From Patellaria atrata CBS 101060 (Eukaryota; Ascomycota; Dothideomycetes; Patellariales; Patellariaceae): a stretch of DNA of 64,000 nucleotides. The stretch covers positions 1-64,000 of the forward strand of contig MU006109.1 of the NCBI GenBank assembly GCA_010093705.1, in the 5' to 3' direction. Position numbers and translations under genes: made by a program. Below the pieces are notes generated by a model. That model did no database searches, was not told the origin of the DNA, and worked only from the letters and a program-made list of their open reading frames with translations. Of this stretch, positions 11,524-20,487 are shown piece after piece; within the stretch, counting starts at the first letter, position 1, and each line of letters begins with the position of its first letter.

Positions 11524-11876
11524 AACCTTTCCCTCTGCTAGCACAAGTGTTTTATTAATAGGAGTCACTTAGCATAGAGAGTTTCTTCGGTTACAAAAGA
11601 CAATTGGGTTCCAAGTTTGTGCATTATGTACAGTTCAAGTGTTCTACGACTTTGCCGCATTCGGACCATCCTTTCGTCTATTCTAGATCCCTTGAGTAGA
11701 CCTTCGCTGCCATCGAAAAACATGACTAAATCCAAGAAAGTATTTTAGAGATGAAGAACCAAATAAATGAGTTGAATATATATCACATGTCCAAGTATTT
11801 TCCATTGACATGGTATAGCTTCCATCGCATACATAAACAAGTTCTTCAGGGAAGTTGAAACCCCTTTAAGTGGTAT
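11524..11876. other. Convergent 3' intergenic region
   Basis: A 353-bp gap between the ends of the extended SDR (plus) and the acyltransferase (minus). It should contain both 3' untranslated regions and polyadenylation signals. Nothing else is seen. Confidence 0.4.
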
Positions 11877-13346
11877 TTAGTAAACAAGTTTGGTAAAAGC
11901 ACGAAGTTGGACATTTTTGAGCAATGAAGTCATGACATTTGGTCTTAAGGTAAGAAAGACATAAACATCGTTTTGCTGGGATGCTGAGGGCATGATCACC
12001 GCAACCGTGTTGGAGTATGCCATAGGAACAACGAAAGCAGGTCGACCGAATCCAAAATCAACATCGTAAAAGGAGAGCCGTGACTGATTGGAGAATGCTT
12101 GACAAACGATCATAGAGTAGAGTACATTGGCCTTACGACCAACCAAATTGATGACTCTCAGTGCCCGGCGTATGAATTGCTCTACTGTCTTCTTGTCCAC
12201 ACAATCCACAGTTTCTCTGGAGATGGACGCAACTTGCGCGAGCGATTTTAGAGTGATTGAACTGAGGAGAGCGTCTCGCGGAGCCGTAACATACAGCCCG
12301 ATTGCGCAATTGCCGGCATAATGGTCAGGCATACCGATTCGACGGCGAAAGTCGCAAGGAACAATAGCACTTGCACTTTTACTACCAGAACCAAATAACT
12401 TCTTTGCAGTTTTGGCAAGAAGACTGGCTTTTGAATCTACCTCAGCACTTACCTTCTCAGTACTTTGGGAAAATGCCATGAGGAATAGTGCGGTGATGAC
12501 GTCGTTGTCTGAAACACGAAGACCATCTGGTCGAAGTCGAAATGCCTCTTCGCGTACATCGCTGAGTGTAGATCGTGGAATACGGAACATGTGACTCTCT
12601 ATGTAATCTGGTGCAGATTGTTTGGTAGAGAATAGAACATAGAGCCTCAGCAGCAGCCGTATTAACAGTGATAGAAGGACCGAGAGCCAAGTACGAGGGT
12701 CCACCGGGTTTCTATTAGGCCTAACGTCTTTCGGGAGGTATTCGTACATGACTCTACGATCGAGGATCGGTTCCACTACCATGTTAGGCATGCCTTGTCC
12801 AAGGCTTTCACGGCAATGCTCAGCCCAACAATTCATAAACGCGACGCAACCTTTCGCATCAAAAACGCTATGCGAGATACGTACTACTATGACCACGCCG
12901 CTATTCTCAGCTAGCCGGTGGACACGTACGTGAATAAGCTTTAAGACTCCCCGATAGTCCACCTGTGAGCGTGGATCGCGAATATTCATTCCCTTCGGCC
13001 ATTGTTCGCGATGAAATTGCGCCTGTTTGATGTCTTGGAAATAGACATTCTCATTCAACTCCTCATAGACGGGCATGTTCGGGTTGTTGCGGTCGACAAC
13101 AACACTCATTGCGTTCAAACCCTCCTGCGACAAAATTCCGACAAGAATTGGAAACTTTTGCAGCGCGTGATAAAATGATGTGCTGAGAGCTTCACCGGTC
13201 ATGAATGGTGGACATTTCGCTGACGGCTCGTTCTCAAAAAAGTACGCATTGGTGATATACAAATGGCTCGGAATGATGTCCAGCGGTGAAAGCATGTATC
13301 TCTTACTACTTAGGCTGCGTAAAAAATCCTCCATGTTTTCGGACAA
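11877..13346 (-). CDS. BAHD-type O-acyltransferase
   Basis: A single 489-aa frame. The catalytic HxxxD motif is HSVFD (His159-Asp163), and the C-terminal structural DFGWG motif appears as DFGFG, followed by RPAFVVP. Both are diagnostic for CoA-dependent BAHD acyltransferases, and the length is normal for the family. There is no signal peptide, so it should be cytosolic. Known fusidane clusters use such enzymes to acetylate ring hydroxyls (C-16 acetate is common to helvolic acid and fusidic acid). The position next to the cyclase supports acylation of the triterpenoid. Acetyl donor and target carbon are inference. Only one such gene is visible here, whereas the helvolic acid cluster has two. 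Confidence 0.85.
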   Translation of the reverse strand: MSENMEDFLRSLSSKRYMLSPLDIIPSHLYITNAYFFENEPSAKCPPFMTGEALSTSFYHALQKFPILVGILSQEGLNAMSVVVDRNNPNMPVYEELNENVYFQDIKQAQFHREQWPKGMNIRDPRSQVDYRGVLKLIHVRVHRLAENSGVVIVVRISHSVFDAKGCVAFMNCWAEHCRESLGQGMPNMVVEPILDRRVMYEYLPKDVRPNRNPVDPRTWLSVLLSLLIRLLLRLYVLFSTKQSAPDYIESHMFRIPRSTLSDVREEAFRLRPDGLRVSDNDVITALFLMAFSQSTEKVSAEVDSKASLLAKTAKKLFGSGSKSASAIVPCDFRRRIGMPDHYAGNCAIGLYVTAPRDALLSSITLKSLAQVASISRETVDCVDKKTVEQFIRRALRVINLVGRKANVLYSMIVCQAFSNQSRLSFYDVDFGFGRPAFVVPMAYSNTVAVIMPSASQQNDVYVFLTLRPNVMTSLLKNVQLRAFTKLVY

Positions 13347-13967
13347 TCTGAAAATGAAATGAGTGAGAAATTGGAGAACTGAAGTCGGCTATTCAGAGAT
13401 ACTGTAAGTGGTCTAAGTATTTCATATTTCCGATCATGTGATACGTATGGTAAGGAACGCATTAAACGTCGAGGTCGAGCATGGCCAAAAGTTAAGGCTA
13501 CAGCTCCATTAGCGGGATGTCAAGGTTTGGAAGCTCGGTCAGAATAAATAACAGTTGTACTAGTACTGTTTAGCTGACAAGGTATTTCGGGCGATATGAT
13601 TGTGTAATAGCTTACTAACTGGAAGGGAAAGTTTCGCGTAGCACCTTCTACAGCCTAGGTATCACAAAGCTAACACATTGGATGGAACCGCAATGTAGTT
13701 GATTGCCCACGGGATATGTGGGACCGCTTTCATCGAATAGATTTATTCTGGAACGATGATTGCAATGTATACAAATCTACGCGAATTCCAAACTCTGACT
13801 GCTTTAGATGTGTATGTATCCCATGAAAACTACACTGTTGAAAGCGTCGGCAACTTCGACAGCGACAACACAACCGAAGACAGTAGGAATGAAAGAATGA
13901 CCCGCAGGTTATAAGAAAGGAATGCAGATCGGTTAGAGAACTCTGGGTATAGAAAGCCATTTTTGGC
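13347..13967. other. Intergenic: acyltransferase promoter / cyclase 3' end
   Basis: A 621-bp gap between two minus-strand cluster genes. It should hold the acyltransferase promoter on its left side and the cyclase 3' region on its right. The short frame overlapping the cyclase 3' end is a shadow. No site is recognised. Confidence 0.4.
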
Positions 13968-16199
13968 TCAGTAGAGAAGCTGCTCGTTACCATACAGCTT
14001 TGCGAAACGCCCAAGAGCCGAAAGGGTAAAGTGAAACTTGTAATTAGGATATCGCATGCCGCCTGGAGGAGCAAACACTCCCTCAAGTGCACCAGGTAAC
14101 CAATCACCAGTTTGCTGCTGCTGTTCCATGAGGTACGCTATACCACGCTTTATGGCCATATGGTTGGTGCAGTTTGCCGCCATCAGACCGATGACGGCAT
14201 AAGAGGTATTTGTGACTTGACTACCAGCTGGATCTTGCACATATTGCTTCGTCCTTGCACTTTCGAGGGACTCCCCCCAACCGCCATCCGGGTTTTGATG
14301 ACTGAGTAGAAAGTTGCAGGCACTTTTGCACGCAACAGAGATTCTCTCAGAAACGTCAACACTCGCCAGTCCTTGTAGTGCAAACATTGTAGCATATGTG
14401 AAGCAGACACCCCAACTTGCAAACCAGCCGCCATTCGGGTACTGCGCGCTTAAAAGGTAGTTTACGCAGCGGTCAATACAGTTTTGAATATCATTAGTGC
14501 GATAGTCGGGGTACGCCTTGGCAAATGTCGTCAGACTTGTCATGACCGAACCGGTACACTCGGGATATAGTTGGTCTGTCATGACGTTCTCATATAATTC
14601 CGTAATATTCATGAGCTCTAGGCATAGGGGTCCACGAATCGGCTCATACGCGGAATATCCTCCGCCATTATTTTCCATCTTCAAGACAAGGTCAACCGCT
14701 TGTTTGAGCCGCTCGTCCGAGATCAGTTTGGGAACAAGTTGTGCTTGCTGAAGAAGAACAACAACCTTCACTGCTTCAGCTGTAGTGTCGGAGACGACGT
14801 ATGACTGATCACGCGTACTGAAAGGCCAGCCGCCCTTAGTAGCTTGCCTATAAACCCGGTTTAGACCGAGGGGGTTCTCGCGGATCTGCGTGTTGTCGAT
14901 GAATTCAAGTGCAGTTCGTAGAATTTCGCTGTTTTCTGGGTGAATCGCTATTTCTGAATCGATTGTGGCCTGGAGTGTGAATACGGTATCCCAAAGTGAT
15001 GTACCATTAGTACCTGATGCTGCCAGACCTTCGCGGCACATCCACATTGGATCAATGATACGCTCGCGCATGCCGCGAACCCAATGGCTGTCAGGACCGT
15101 GGGCGTGAAACATGGCAAGCATGTTAGATGCGAAGCTCACAGGTGCAATACACAAGTAGTTCGTATTGCGTACCTCGGCTTCGATCTGGAACAGAGCTTC
15201 CTCAAGTGCCCATCGACGCAGAAAAGGTAGCCTCAATCGTTCATGTATCTGAAGCATAGTTGCAACAGTACGCTGGGTAAATGTAATTGGTGCGAGGCGA
15301 TCAAATTTGCTGATATTGTTCCGTTGAGCAGGCCAGTCAATATGTTCGTAGGGTCGGTCGTAAAGTTCCCGGCGTAAGTCTCTTGTCAGATCGTTAAGTT
15401 GCATTACGAATTTATGACCATAGAAATAGCTCATGCTGATGAAAACGTTACGAGTGTGAACCCACCATTGACCTGGACTTAATGGTAACATGCTTGGTGT
15501 AAGCAACAGCTCTGGAGGTAGTGGAGTCATACCATCCCACTCGTATACTCCAAGAACGCATAGCCAGAATTTCCCCCATGTAGGAGTTGTCAGTATACCG
15601 CCCATTCTGGTCAGAGCACTGCGTGCCTTAGTCAGTACTGAATGCTTGGGTGACACTCCTAATATGCGTAGTGTGATGTAATTCATGACTGTACCAAAAA
15701 CTGTAGATGGACTTTGAATGAATAAGCCCCAGCCACCATCTTCATTAGAGACGTTCATCAGGTAACGACACATCTCTCTTCTCATGTGAGGTTCGAATGA
15801 ATTTCCCATGATAAAGTTGACAATGACAATTGCGCTCGTTACAAAGAGAGGACCGTCGTCGTTACATCCCCAATGACCATCTTGTGCCTGTAGACGTTTG
15901 AAGAATTCCCATCCGTTCTCAATAGCCTGCAATGGTCGTTGGGCCCGCGGAAGCGTAGGCATTTCAAAGGGTAAACCAAGCCAATATTTCTCGAGGAAGC
16001 TCTGAGGCTCTTCCGAGGCCTCGTCATCAGACAAATAGGTCCACATATGACGTCCATTCTCAACCCTGAGCCGCCAACGCGTAAGATCAGTTTTATACTC
16101 TCTCGCCTCCGTGGTATCAGAGAAATCGGCTCGGCCAATCGTGGAACCGTCACCTTTTATCATGGTCGTGATGTGATGACTCCAGTCGTTGAGATGCAA
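13968..16199 (-). CDS. Oxidosqualene cyclase, probable protostadienol synthase
   Basis: A single 743-aa frame, the normal length for fungal oxidosqualene cyclases. QW-type repeats include DGHWG, DGGWG, NGGWF and DGGWG. The active-site His region is WWVHTR (His248), and the channel region is NVFISMSYFYG. The protonation motif, usually DCTAE, is DTTAE (471-475) with catalytic Asp471; the second cysteine that contacts this Asp is kept in ECTG (Cys548). Near the C-terminus lies APPGGMR (710-716). In A. fumigatus protostadienol synthase exactly this block replaces the NKSCAIS block of lanosterol synthase, and swapping it redirects the product. The predicted reaction is (3S)-oxidosqualene to protosta-17(20)Z,24-dien-3-beta-ol, the committed fusidane step, at ER membranes. 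It is not the housekeeping ERG7, since it sits among P450s, SDRs and an acyltransferase. Confidence 0.92.
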   Translation of the reverse strand: MHLNDWSHHITTMIKGDGSTIGRADFSDTTEAREYKTDLTRWRLRVENGRHMWTYLSDDEASEEPQSFLEKYWLGLPFEMPTLPRAQRPLQAIENGWEFFKRLQAQDGHWGCNDDGPLFVTSAIVIVNFIMGNSFEPHMRREMCRYLMNVSNEDGGWGLFIQSPSTVFGTVMNYITLRILGVSPKHSVLTKARSALTRMGGILTTPTWGKFWLCVLGVYEWDGMTPLPPELLLTPSMLPLSPGQWWVHTRNVFISMSYFYGHKFVMQLNDLTRDLRRELYDRPYEHIDWPAQRNNISKFDRLAPITFTQRTVATMLQIHERLRLPFLRRWALEEALFQIEAEVRNTNYLCIAPVSFASNMLAMFHAHGPDSHWVRGMRERIIDPMWMCREGLAASGTNGTSLWDTVFTLQATIDSEIAIHPENSEILRTALEFIDNTQIRENPLGLNRVYRQATKGGWPFSTRDQSYVVSDTTAEAVKVVVLLQQAQLVPKLISDERLKQAVDLVLKMENNGGGYSAYEPIRGPLCLELMNITELYENVMTDQLYPECTGSVMTSLTTFAKAYPDYRTNDIQNCIDRCVNYLLSAQYPNGGWFASWGVCFTYATMFALQGLASVDVSERISVACKSACNFLLSHQNPDGGWGESLESARTKQYVQDPAGSQVTNTSYAVIGLMAANCTNHMAIKRGIAYLMEQQQQTGDWLPGALEGVFAPPGGMRYPNYKFHFTLSALGRFAKLYGNEQLLY

Positions 16200-16660
16200 C
16201 AGAGGTAAAGGCGGCGTAGAAGAATCTACTAAATTGATATTACCGTGAGTATTAAGATGAAGGATGCGAGTAGTGATATCTTTGTACAGATAGAGGGTTA
16301 GAGGAGGATTATAGTACTGAAATGGACGACTCTAAACTTGAAAAGTAGCTATCCAGTTTAGGAATCCACCTACCCTAACATCGAATGAGATATATCATTT
16401 AGTCATCTAATGAATGAGAGCAAATGTATTTGATAGTACTAATACCACGTTTTACGCTCGGGCACGGCGCATCAGATAGAGCCGAATGAAGCATGTCAGC
16501 CTACTGATACATGGTATATCCGCCGCTATATATGTGTCCTCGAATTTCTCGCGAACCCTCGTCATACTTTTGCTATTTGATTTTATCTTTTCCGTATCGG
16601 CTTTCCCCGCCCTTATTTTCCCACTTCGTACTTTTCAAGCTCATCCGAGTATAACGTATT
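16200..16660. promoter_or_regulatory. Divergent promoter region, cyclase / classical SDR
   Basis: A 461-bp intergenic region from which the cyclase (minus) and the SDR (plus) are transcribed apart. Short pyrimidine-rich tracts lie close to the SDR start. The arrangement suggests co-regulation of the first pathway step with a tailoring enzyme. No specific binding motif is claimed. Confidence 0.45.
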
Positions 16661-17440
16661 ATGCTCTCTTCCGTCAAGACTGCCATCATAACGGGCTCTG
16701 CTCAGGGCGTTGGATTTTGTATAGCTAAGGATTTAGCTAAGCGTGGATACAAGGTGGTCATCAGCGACATTGACACAGAGAAGGGATCGCAAGCTGCCAC
16801 AGAGGTCAACAAAAACCATGGTGATGGAACGGCGGTCTTCATTCCTTGCGATCTCACGCGCACCGAGGACATTGACAATTTGTTGAACAGTACGGTTGAG
16901 AAATTAGGCGGTTTTTCGGTATTGGTTAACAACGCTGGATTTTTACGGGCACCATTCTTAGCGATCTCTCCCAAGGATATTCAGGATACGATTGGAATTA
17001 ATCTTACTGCACCCATATACGCGACACAACAATGCATCAAATTGTGGAACGAGAATCCGGAACAGAATGGGCAGGTGGTCACAGTTACATCGTCATCTTC
17101 GTTTAAGACGTATGCTAGTATCTCAGCATACGGTGCTGCAAAAGCTGGTGCTGCACAGTTTACGTTCGCATCGCGCGCATTTGGACCCAGAATTCGCATC
17201 AACGCAGTTGCTCCCACCGCTATAGCGACCAATTTCGAGAACAACAAGATGCGTGTTCAAACGGACAAGGTGGGAGCGGGTTACACTCCTGAACCTGAAA
17301 TGCGGGCCATGGGTCTTAACAGGTTACAACCCGAGGATGTTGCCAACGGAGTTGTTCGGTGCATTGAGGATGATTCGATGTATGGCCAGGTCCTTTATCT
17401 TGATGCAATTGAGGGAATGAAGATCCACAGCAGCTTTTAG
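16661..17440 (+). CDS. Classical short-chain dehydrogenase/reductase
   Basis: A single 259-aa frame of normal classical SDR length. The cofactor loop is TGSAQGVG (11-18), followed by NNAG (90-93), a serine-rich catalytic stretch TSSSSF (143-148) and YGAAK (Tyr157, Lys161). There is no signal peptide or membrane segment, so a cytosolic oxidoreductase is expected. It shares a divergent promoter region with the cyclase. Fusidane pathways need an SDR for C-3 oxidation linked to loss of a C-4 methyl and, for 3-alpha-hydroxy products, a ketoreductase. Either job is possible; which of the two SDRs does which cannot be decided from sequence. Confidence 0.85.
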   Translation: MLSSVKTAIITGSAQGVGFCIAKDLAKRGYKVVISDIDTEKGSQAATEVNKNHGDGTAVFIPCDLTRTEDIDNLLNSTVEKLGGFSVLVNNAGFLRAPFLAISPKDIQDTIGINLTAPIYATQQCIKLWNENPEQNGQVVTVTSSSSFKTYASISAYGAAKAGAAQFTFASRAFGPRIRINAVAPTAIATNFENNKMRVQTDKVGAGYTPEPEMRAMGLNRLQPEDVANGVVRCIEDDSMYGQVLYLDAIEGMKIHSSF

Positions 17441-18243
17441 TCCAGGATGTGGACACATATGGAGACACATATGGAGACACAGGATTGAGACATGATGGAA
17501 CGCAATCTTCGCTTTTCAGTGAGGGGTCGTATGTCATAAAACCAGAAAAAGAAGGTGTCATCCGTCTGGCAGAGTGAAGTGGCAAGTTCTGATATGAATT
17601 TTCGATCGCTAATAGTAGGTAGAAAGTAGATTAACTTGAAGATTTTGGAAAATGGATGTTGAGGTTGTGATAAGATTCTACTATGCTTTCCCCCATTGTG
17701 ACTAGTTCCAATCTCTTCTTTTTCAGCCGTGTACATATCAACCGACAAAATGCACCGTTGCTCTCAAGGTAACATAACTAGAGCTATTTCAATGCAATGC
17801 AGGCTATCTTACTCCCCTCGCTTTCCCTTGACTATTGCAGCTTGATTTCATTACCTATAGCAACTCTTTGCAAGGGTAAAGAGGCGAATTCAAGGTTGCA
17901 ATATCCGGTTAAGAAGACAGTGCTGTGAGATGTTCTCAAATACTCTCTAATCAATGAGATGAGATTCATAGGCATTGATATCATATAGTCAGCGGTACAA
18001 ATACATAGAATGTAAGTAAACGGTATGGTCATATTGGTCAGTTATTAGAACACACAACGATGACTGCGGCCTTGCGAACTCTTGATCCGACACAGAAGTT
18101 TCCTCACAACAATACAATTACGTGTGAACCCCCACAAGCGCAGTGATTGAGACGAGAGCCTAACTATAGAAAGAAGAATATATCGTAAGTTTTCCTATTT
18201 GCAATTCCGTGGATCTCAGCCAACCTTTACAGCGCAATCCACA
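17441..18243. other. Intergenic: SDR 3' end and P450 promoter
   Basis: An 803-bp gap between two plus-strand cluster genes. Right after the SDR stop there is a three-copy micro-repeat of an ATGGAGACACA-like unit (about 17446-17482). The right side should hold the P450 promoter. Nothing else is recognised. Confidence 0.45.
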
Positions 18244-19824
18244 ATGGTGGCCCTTGATGTCGACTGGTTTAACATCTTGACCGAAACTTATTCCTCTCTC
18301 AGAGACTTCGGCATCGCACGCCTTCTCACGATAATCATTGGAGTGTTGTTGGCTTTCCGCCTCGTTCATGCCTTCTTTCTCTCACCATTACGCAATGTCC
18401 CTGGGCCACTAGTTGCTCGTCTGACAGCGAAGCGCGGTGATTTGGACAACTTCTCTGGCAGAGTGGCCCAGAATGTACAGGCCGATTATGAGCGATACGG
18501 TGATATCTATGTGTACAAACCAAATGCTGTATGCATCAGTCACCCTGATGATATACGGGCTGTGTTGGGGTCACAATCGCAAGAGTTTCGGAAGGCCAAG
18601 TTTTTTGATATCTTTGACGATGGTGGTACCCCCAACATTGTGTCTCTGAGGGAACCGGAACTTGTCAGTCGTCGACGTCGTCAAATTGGTCCATTCTTCA
18701 ATTATAGCTATCTAGACAAAATGGAAAACATCATCTTGAGCAGAGGATACGAAGCCATGAAGGCGAAGTGGGATAAACTAGTCCACGACAATGACGGTCA
18801 ACCAACAGAGGTCAATTATCGTATCGACACTCAGCTAGTCACGTTTGATATCATGAGTGCCCTAGCCTTCGGTCGCGAGTTCAATTCCATAGCCAAAGGC
18901 AGTTCATCCATTACCAAGTGGACAGGAACTATAATGTCTCTTCTGGATTCCCCTTTCGTTCTCGGCCTATTATCACTACTTCCCTTCTCGCTCGTTATGC
19001 GCCCTTGGAAATATATGTATCGCGATCTTGCTGTATACAGCAAAGAGTCCATAGCCCAACGGAAAGCTGTCCTTGCTAGTAGGAGCGCAAAAAAACCTGT
19101 CGACATATTACAAGCCTTTATTGACGCAGAAGATCCTGAGTCCAAAGCGAAGATGACTCCACCGGAAGTACAAGCGGAAAGCATAATGATGATGCTCGCG
19201 GGAAGTGAAACCACTTCGTCTGCTATCATGTGGTCGTTCCATTTGCTACTACTATATCCTAAAATCCTTCAACGCGCGGTTGCCGAGGTTCGTAGTGTGT
19301 TCCCTCTAGAGCATCTTATCACTTACAAGGAAGTGCGTGATCACTTGCCTTATGTCGAAGCTTGTGTTTATGAAGCACTACGTCAATCACCTACCACGGC
19401 TGGATTGACACCACGTATCTCTTACAGTAGGGGTATATCTATACAAGGCCACTATATTCCACCAAACACTGAAATCTACGTTAACCTACGGTCTCCCAAC
19501 ATGCATAATAGTCTTTGGGAGGATCCGAATCGATTCAATCCGGAACGTTTTCTCAACGATACTGCTAAGCATGCGTTGTTTACATTCTCATACGGTCCTC
19601 GCATCTGCATCGGCCGAAATCTTGCCTGGGTCGAGATGCTAACAATTATTGCCAACACCCTCAAGGATTACGACATAGCATTACCTGAAAATAGCCTATT
19701 TAATCCAGAAAATGTTGATGCTCAAGGTCTTCCGAAGCTATTACCTTGTCGGTGTTTCATTGCATCTTTCCCAGAAAATCCAGACCGCGACTGTCGTCTA
19801 TTGATTACCAAGCGTACCGAATGA
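18244..19824 (+). CDS. Cytochrome P450, fusidane-cluster type (CYP5081-like)
   Basis: An intronless gene. I chose the ATG at 18244 (MVALDVDW, 526 aa) because it aligns with the starts of its paralogues; an in-frame ATG at 18199 would add 15 residues. A membrane anchor covers about residues 23-46. The I-helix is AGSETT (319-324), the K-helix EALR (377-380), the PERF region is PERF (433-436), and the heme loop FSYGPRICIGR has axial Cys455. It shares long blocks with the P450s at 5180-6787 and 20488-22074 ([28 protein letters not shown]). All key residues are present, so it should be active. It is a cluster tailoring oxidase of unknown regiochemistry. Confidence 0.88.
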   Translation: MVALDVDWFNILTETYSSLRDFGIARLLTIIIGVLLAFRLVHAFFLSPLRNVPGPLVARLTAKRGDLDNFSGRVAQNVQADYERYGDIYVYKPNAVCISHPDDIRAVLGSQSQEFRKAKFFDIFDDGGTPNIVSLREPELVSRRRRQIGPFFNYSYLDKMENIILSRGYEAMKAKWDKLVHDNDGQPTEVNYRIDTQLVTFDIMSALAFGREFNSIAKGSSSITKWTGTIMSLLDSPFVLGLLSLLPFSLVMRPWKYMYRDLAVYSKESIAQRKAVLASRSAKKPVDILQAFIDAEDPESKAKMTPPEVQAESIMMMLAGSETTSSAIMWSFHLLLLYPKILQRAVAEVRSVFPLEHLITYKEVRDHLPYVEACVYEALRQSPTTAGLTPRISYSRGISIQGHYIPPNTEIYVNLRSPNMHNSLWEDPNRFNPERFLNDTAKHALFTFSYGPRICIGRNLAWVEMLTIIANTLKDYDIALPENSLFNPENVDAQGLPKLLPCRCFIASFPENPDRDCRLLITKRTE

Positions 19825-20487
19825 GTTCCAAGTAAACTTATCTCCAACCTTTGCAGATTCATGAACAACTGACAGTTCCGAAAGTGCACCTTAAGTAATG
19901 TTAGGAGGATATAAGGTAGAGTTGAATATCATGATCTGATAGTGAGCTAGATTTTGGTGTCAAGGGTTAGAATACTTCAGTGTTCGTTATAAGAACCTTC
20001 ATCTTTAGTCGCATTGAGCTCATAATTTCGTTTTGAATAATATAATACCGCTATAGGTAATAACGCAATACCGAGGCGTTCTGACGCTGAATAAAACAGG
20101 GCGCATATGCAGGTCAAAGTCTAAGCTTGATATGCAACAACTTCCACTCTACGAGGCTGGTACAACATTTCCTTATGTAGAAATCCCCTCGAGTATCTAC
20201 CATTATATGGTGTAGAGAGTTTTTGTAATATATCTAAGCTATCCCTTTGTTTTCTTTCTTTCATTCTAAATGGTATGTAATTTTCCCCCAAACCTGGTAG
20301 TCTATGTTCTTCCATCAATTCCTTATAAGATTTCCACAACTCTATATCGACGCAATCCAATAAGTGGTAAAATGAAAAATATACTTCCGATTGTGTGATA
20401 AACTTTCAGCATTCAAGTTCCAAATTCTATTAATATCTTTATCTTTCAACTTCGTTGATCTCCAGAAAGAATTCATTATTCCAAAAA
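19825..20487. other. Intergenic between two paralogous P450s
   Basis: A 663-bp gap between head-to-tail P450 genes. It holds the 3' region of the first and the promoter of the second. A short minus-strand frame (20121-20360) has no recognisable character and is left out. Confidence 0.4.

Noticed and set aside
13968-16199. Squalene-hopene cyclase or housekeeping lanosterol synthase
   Set aside because: The motif is DTTAE with a following Glu and an oxidosqualene-type VHTR region, not the DDTA of hopene cyclases. The APPGGMR block and the cluster setting argue against ERG7.
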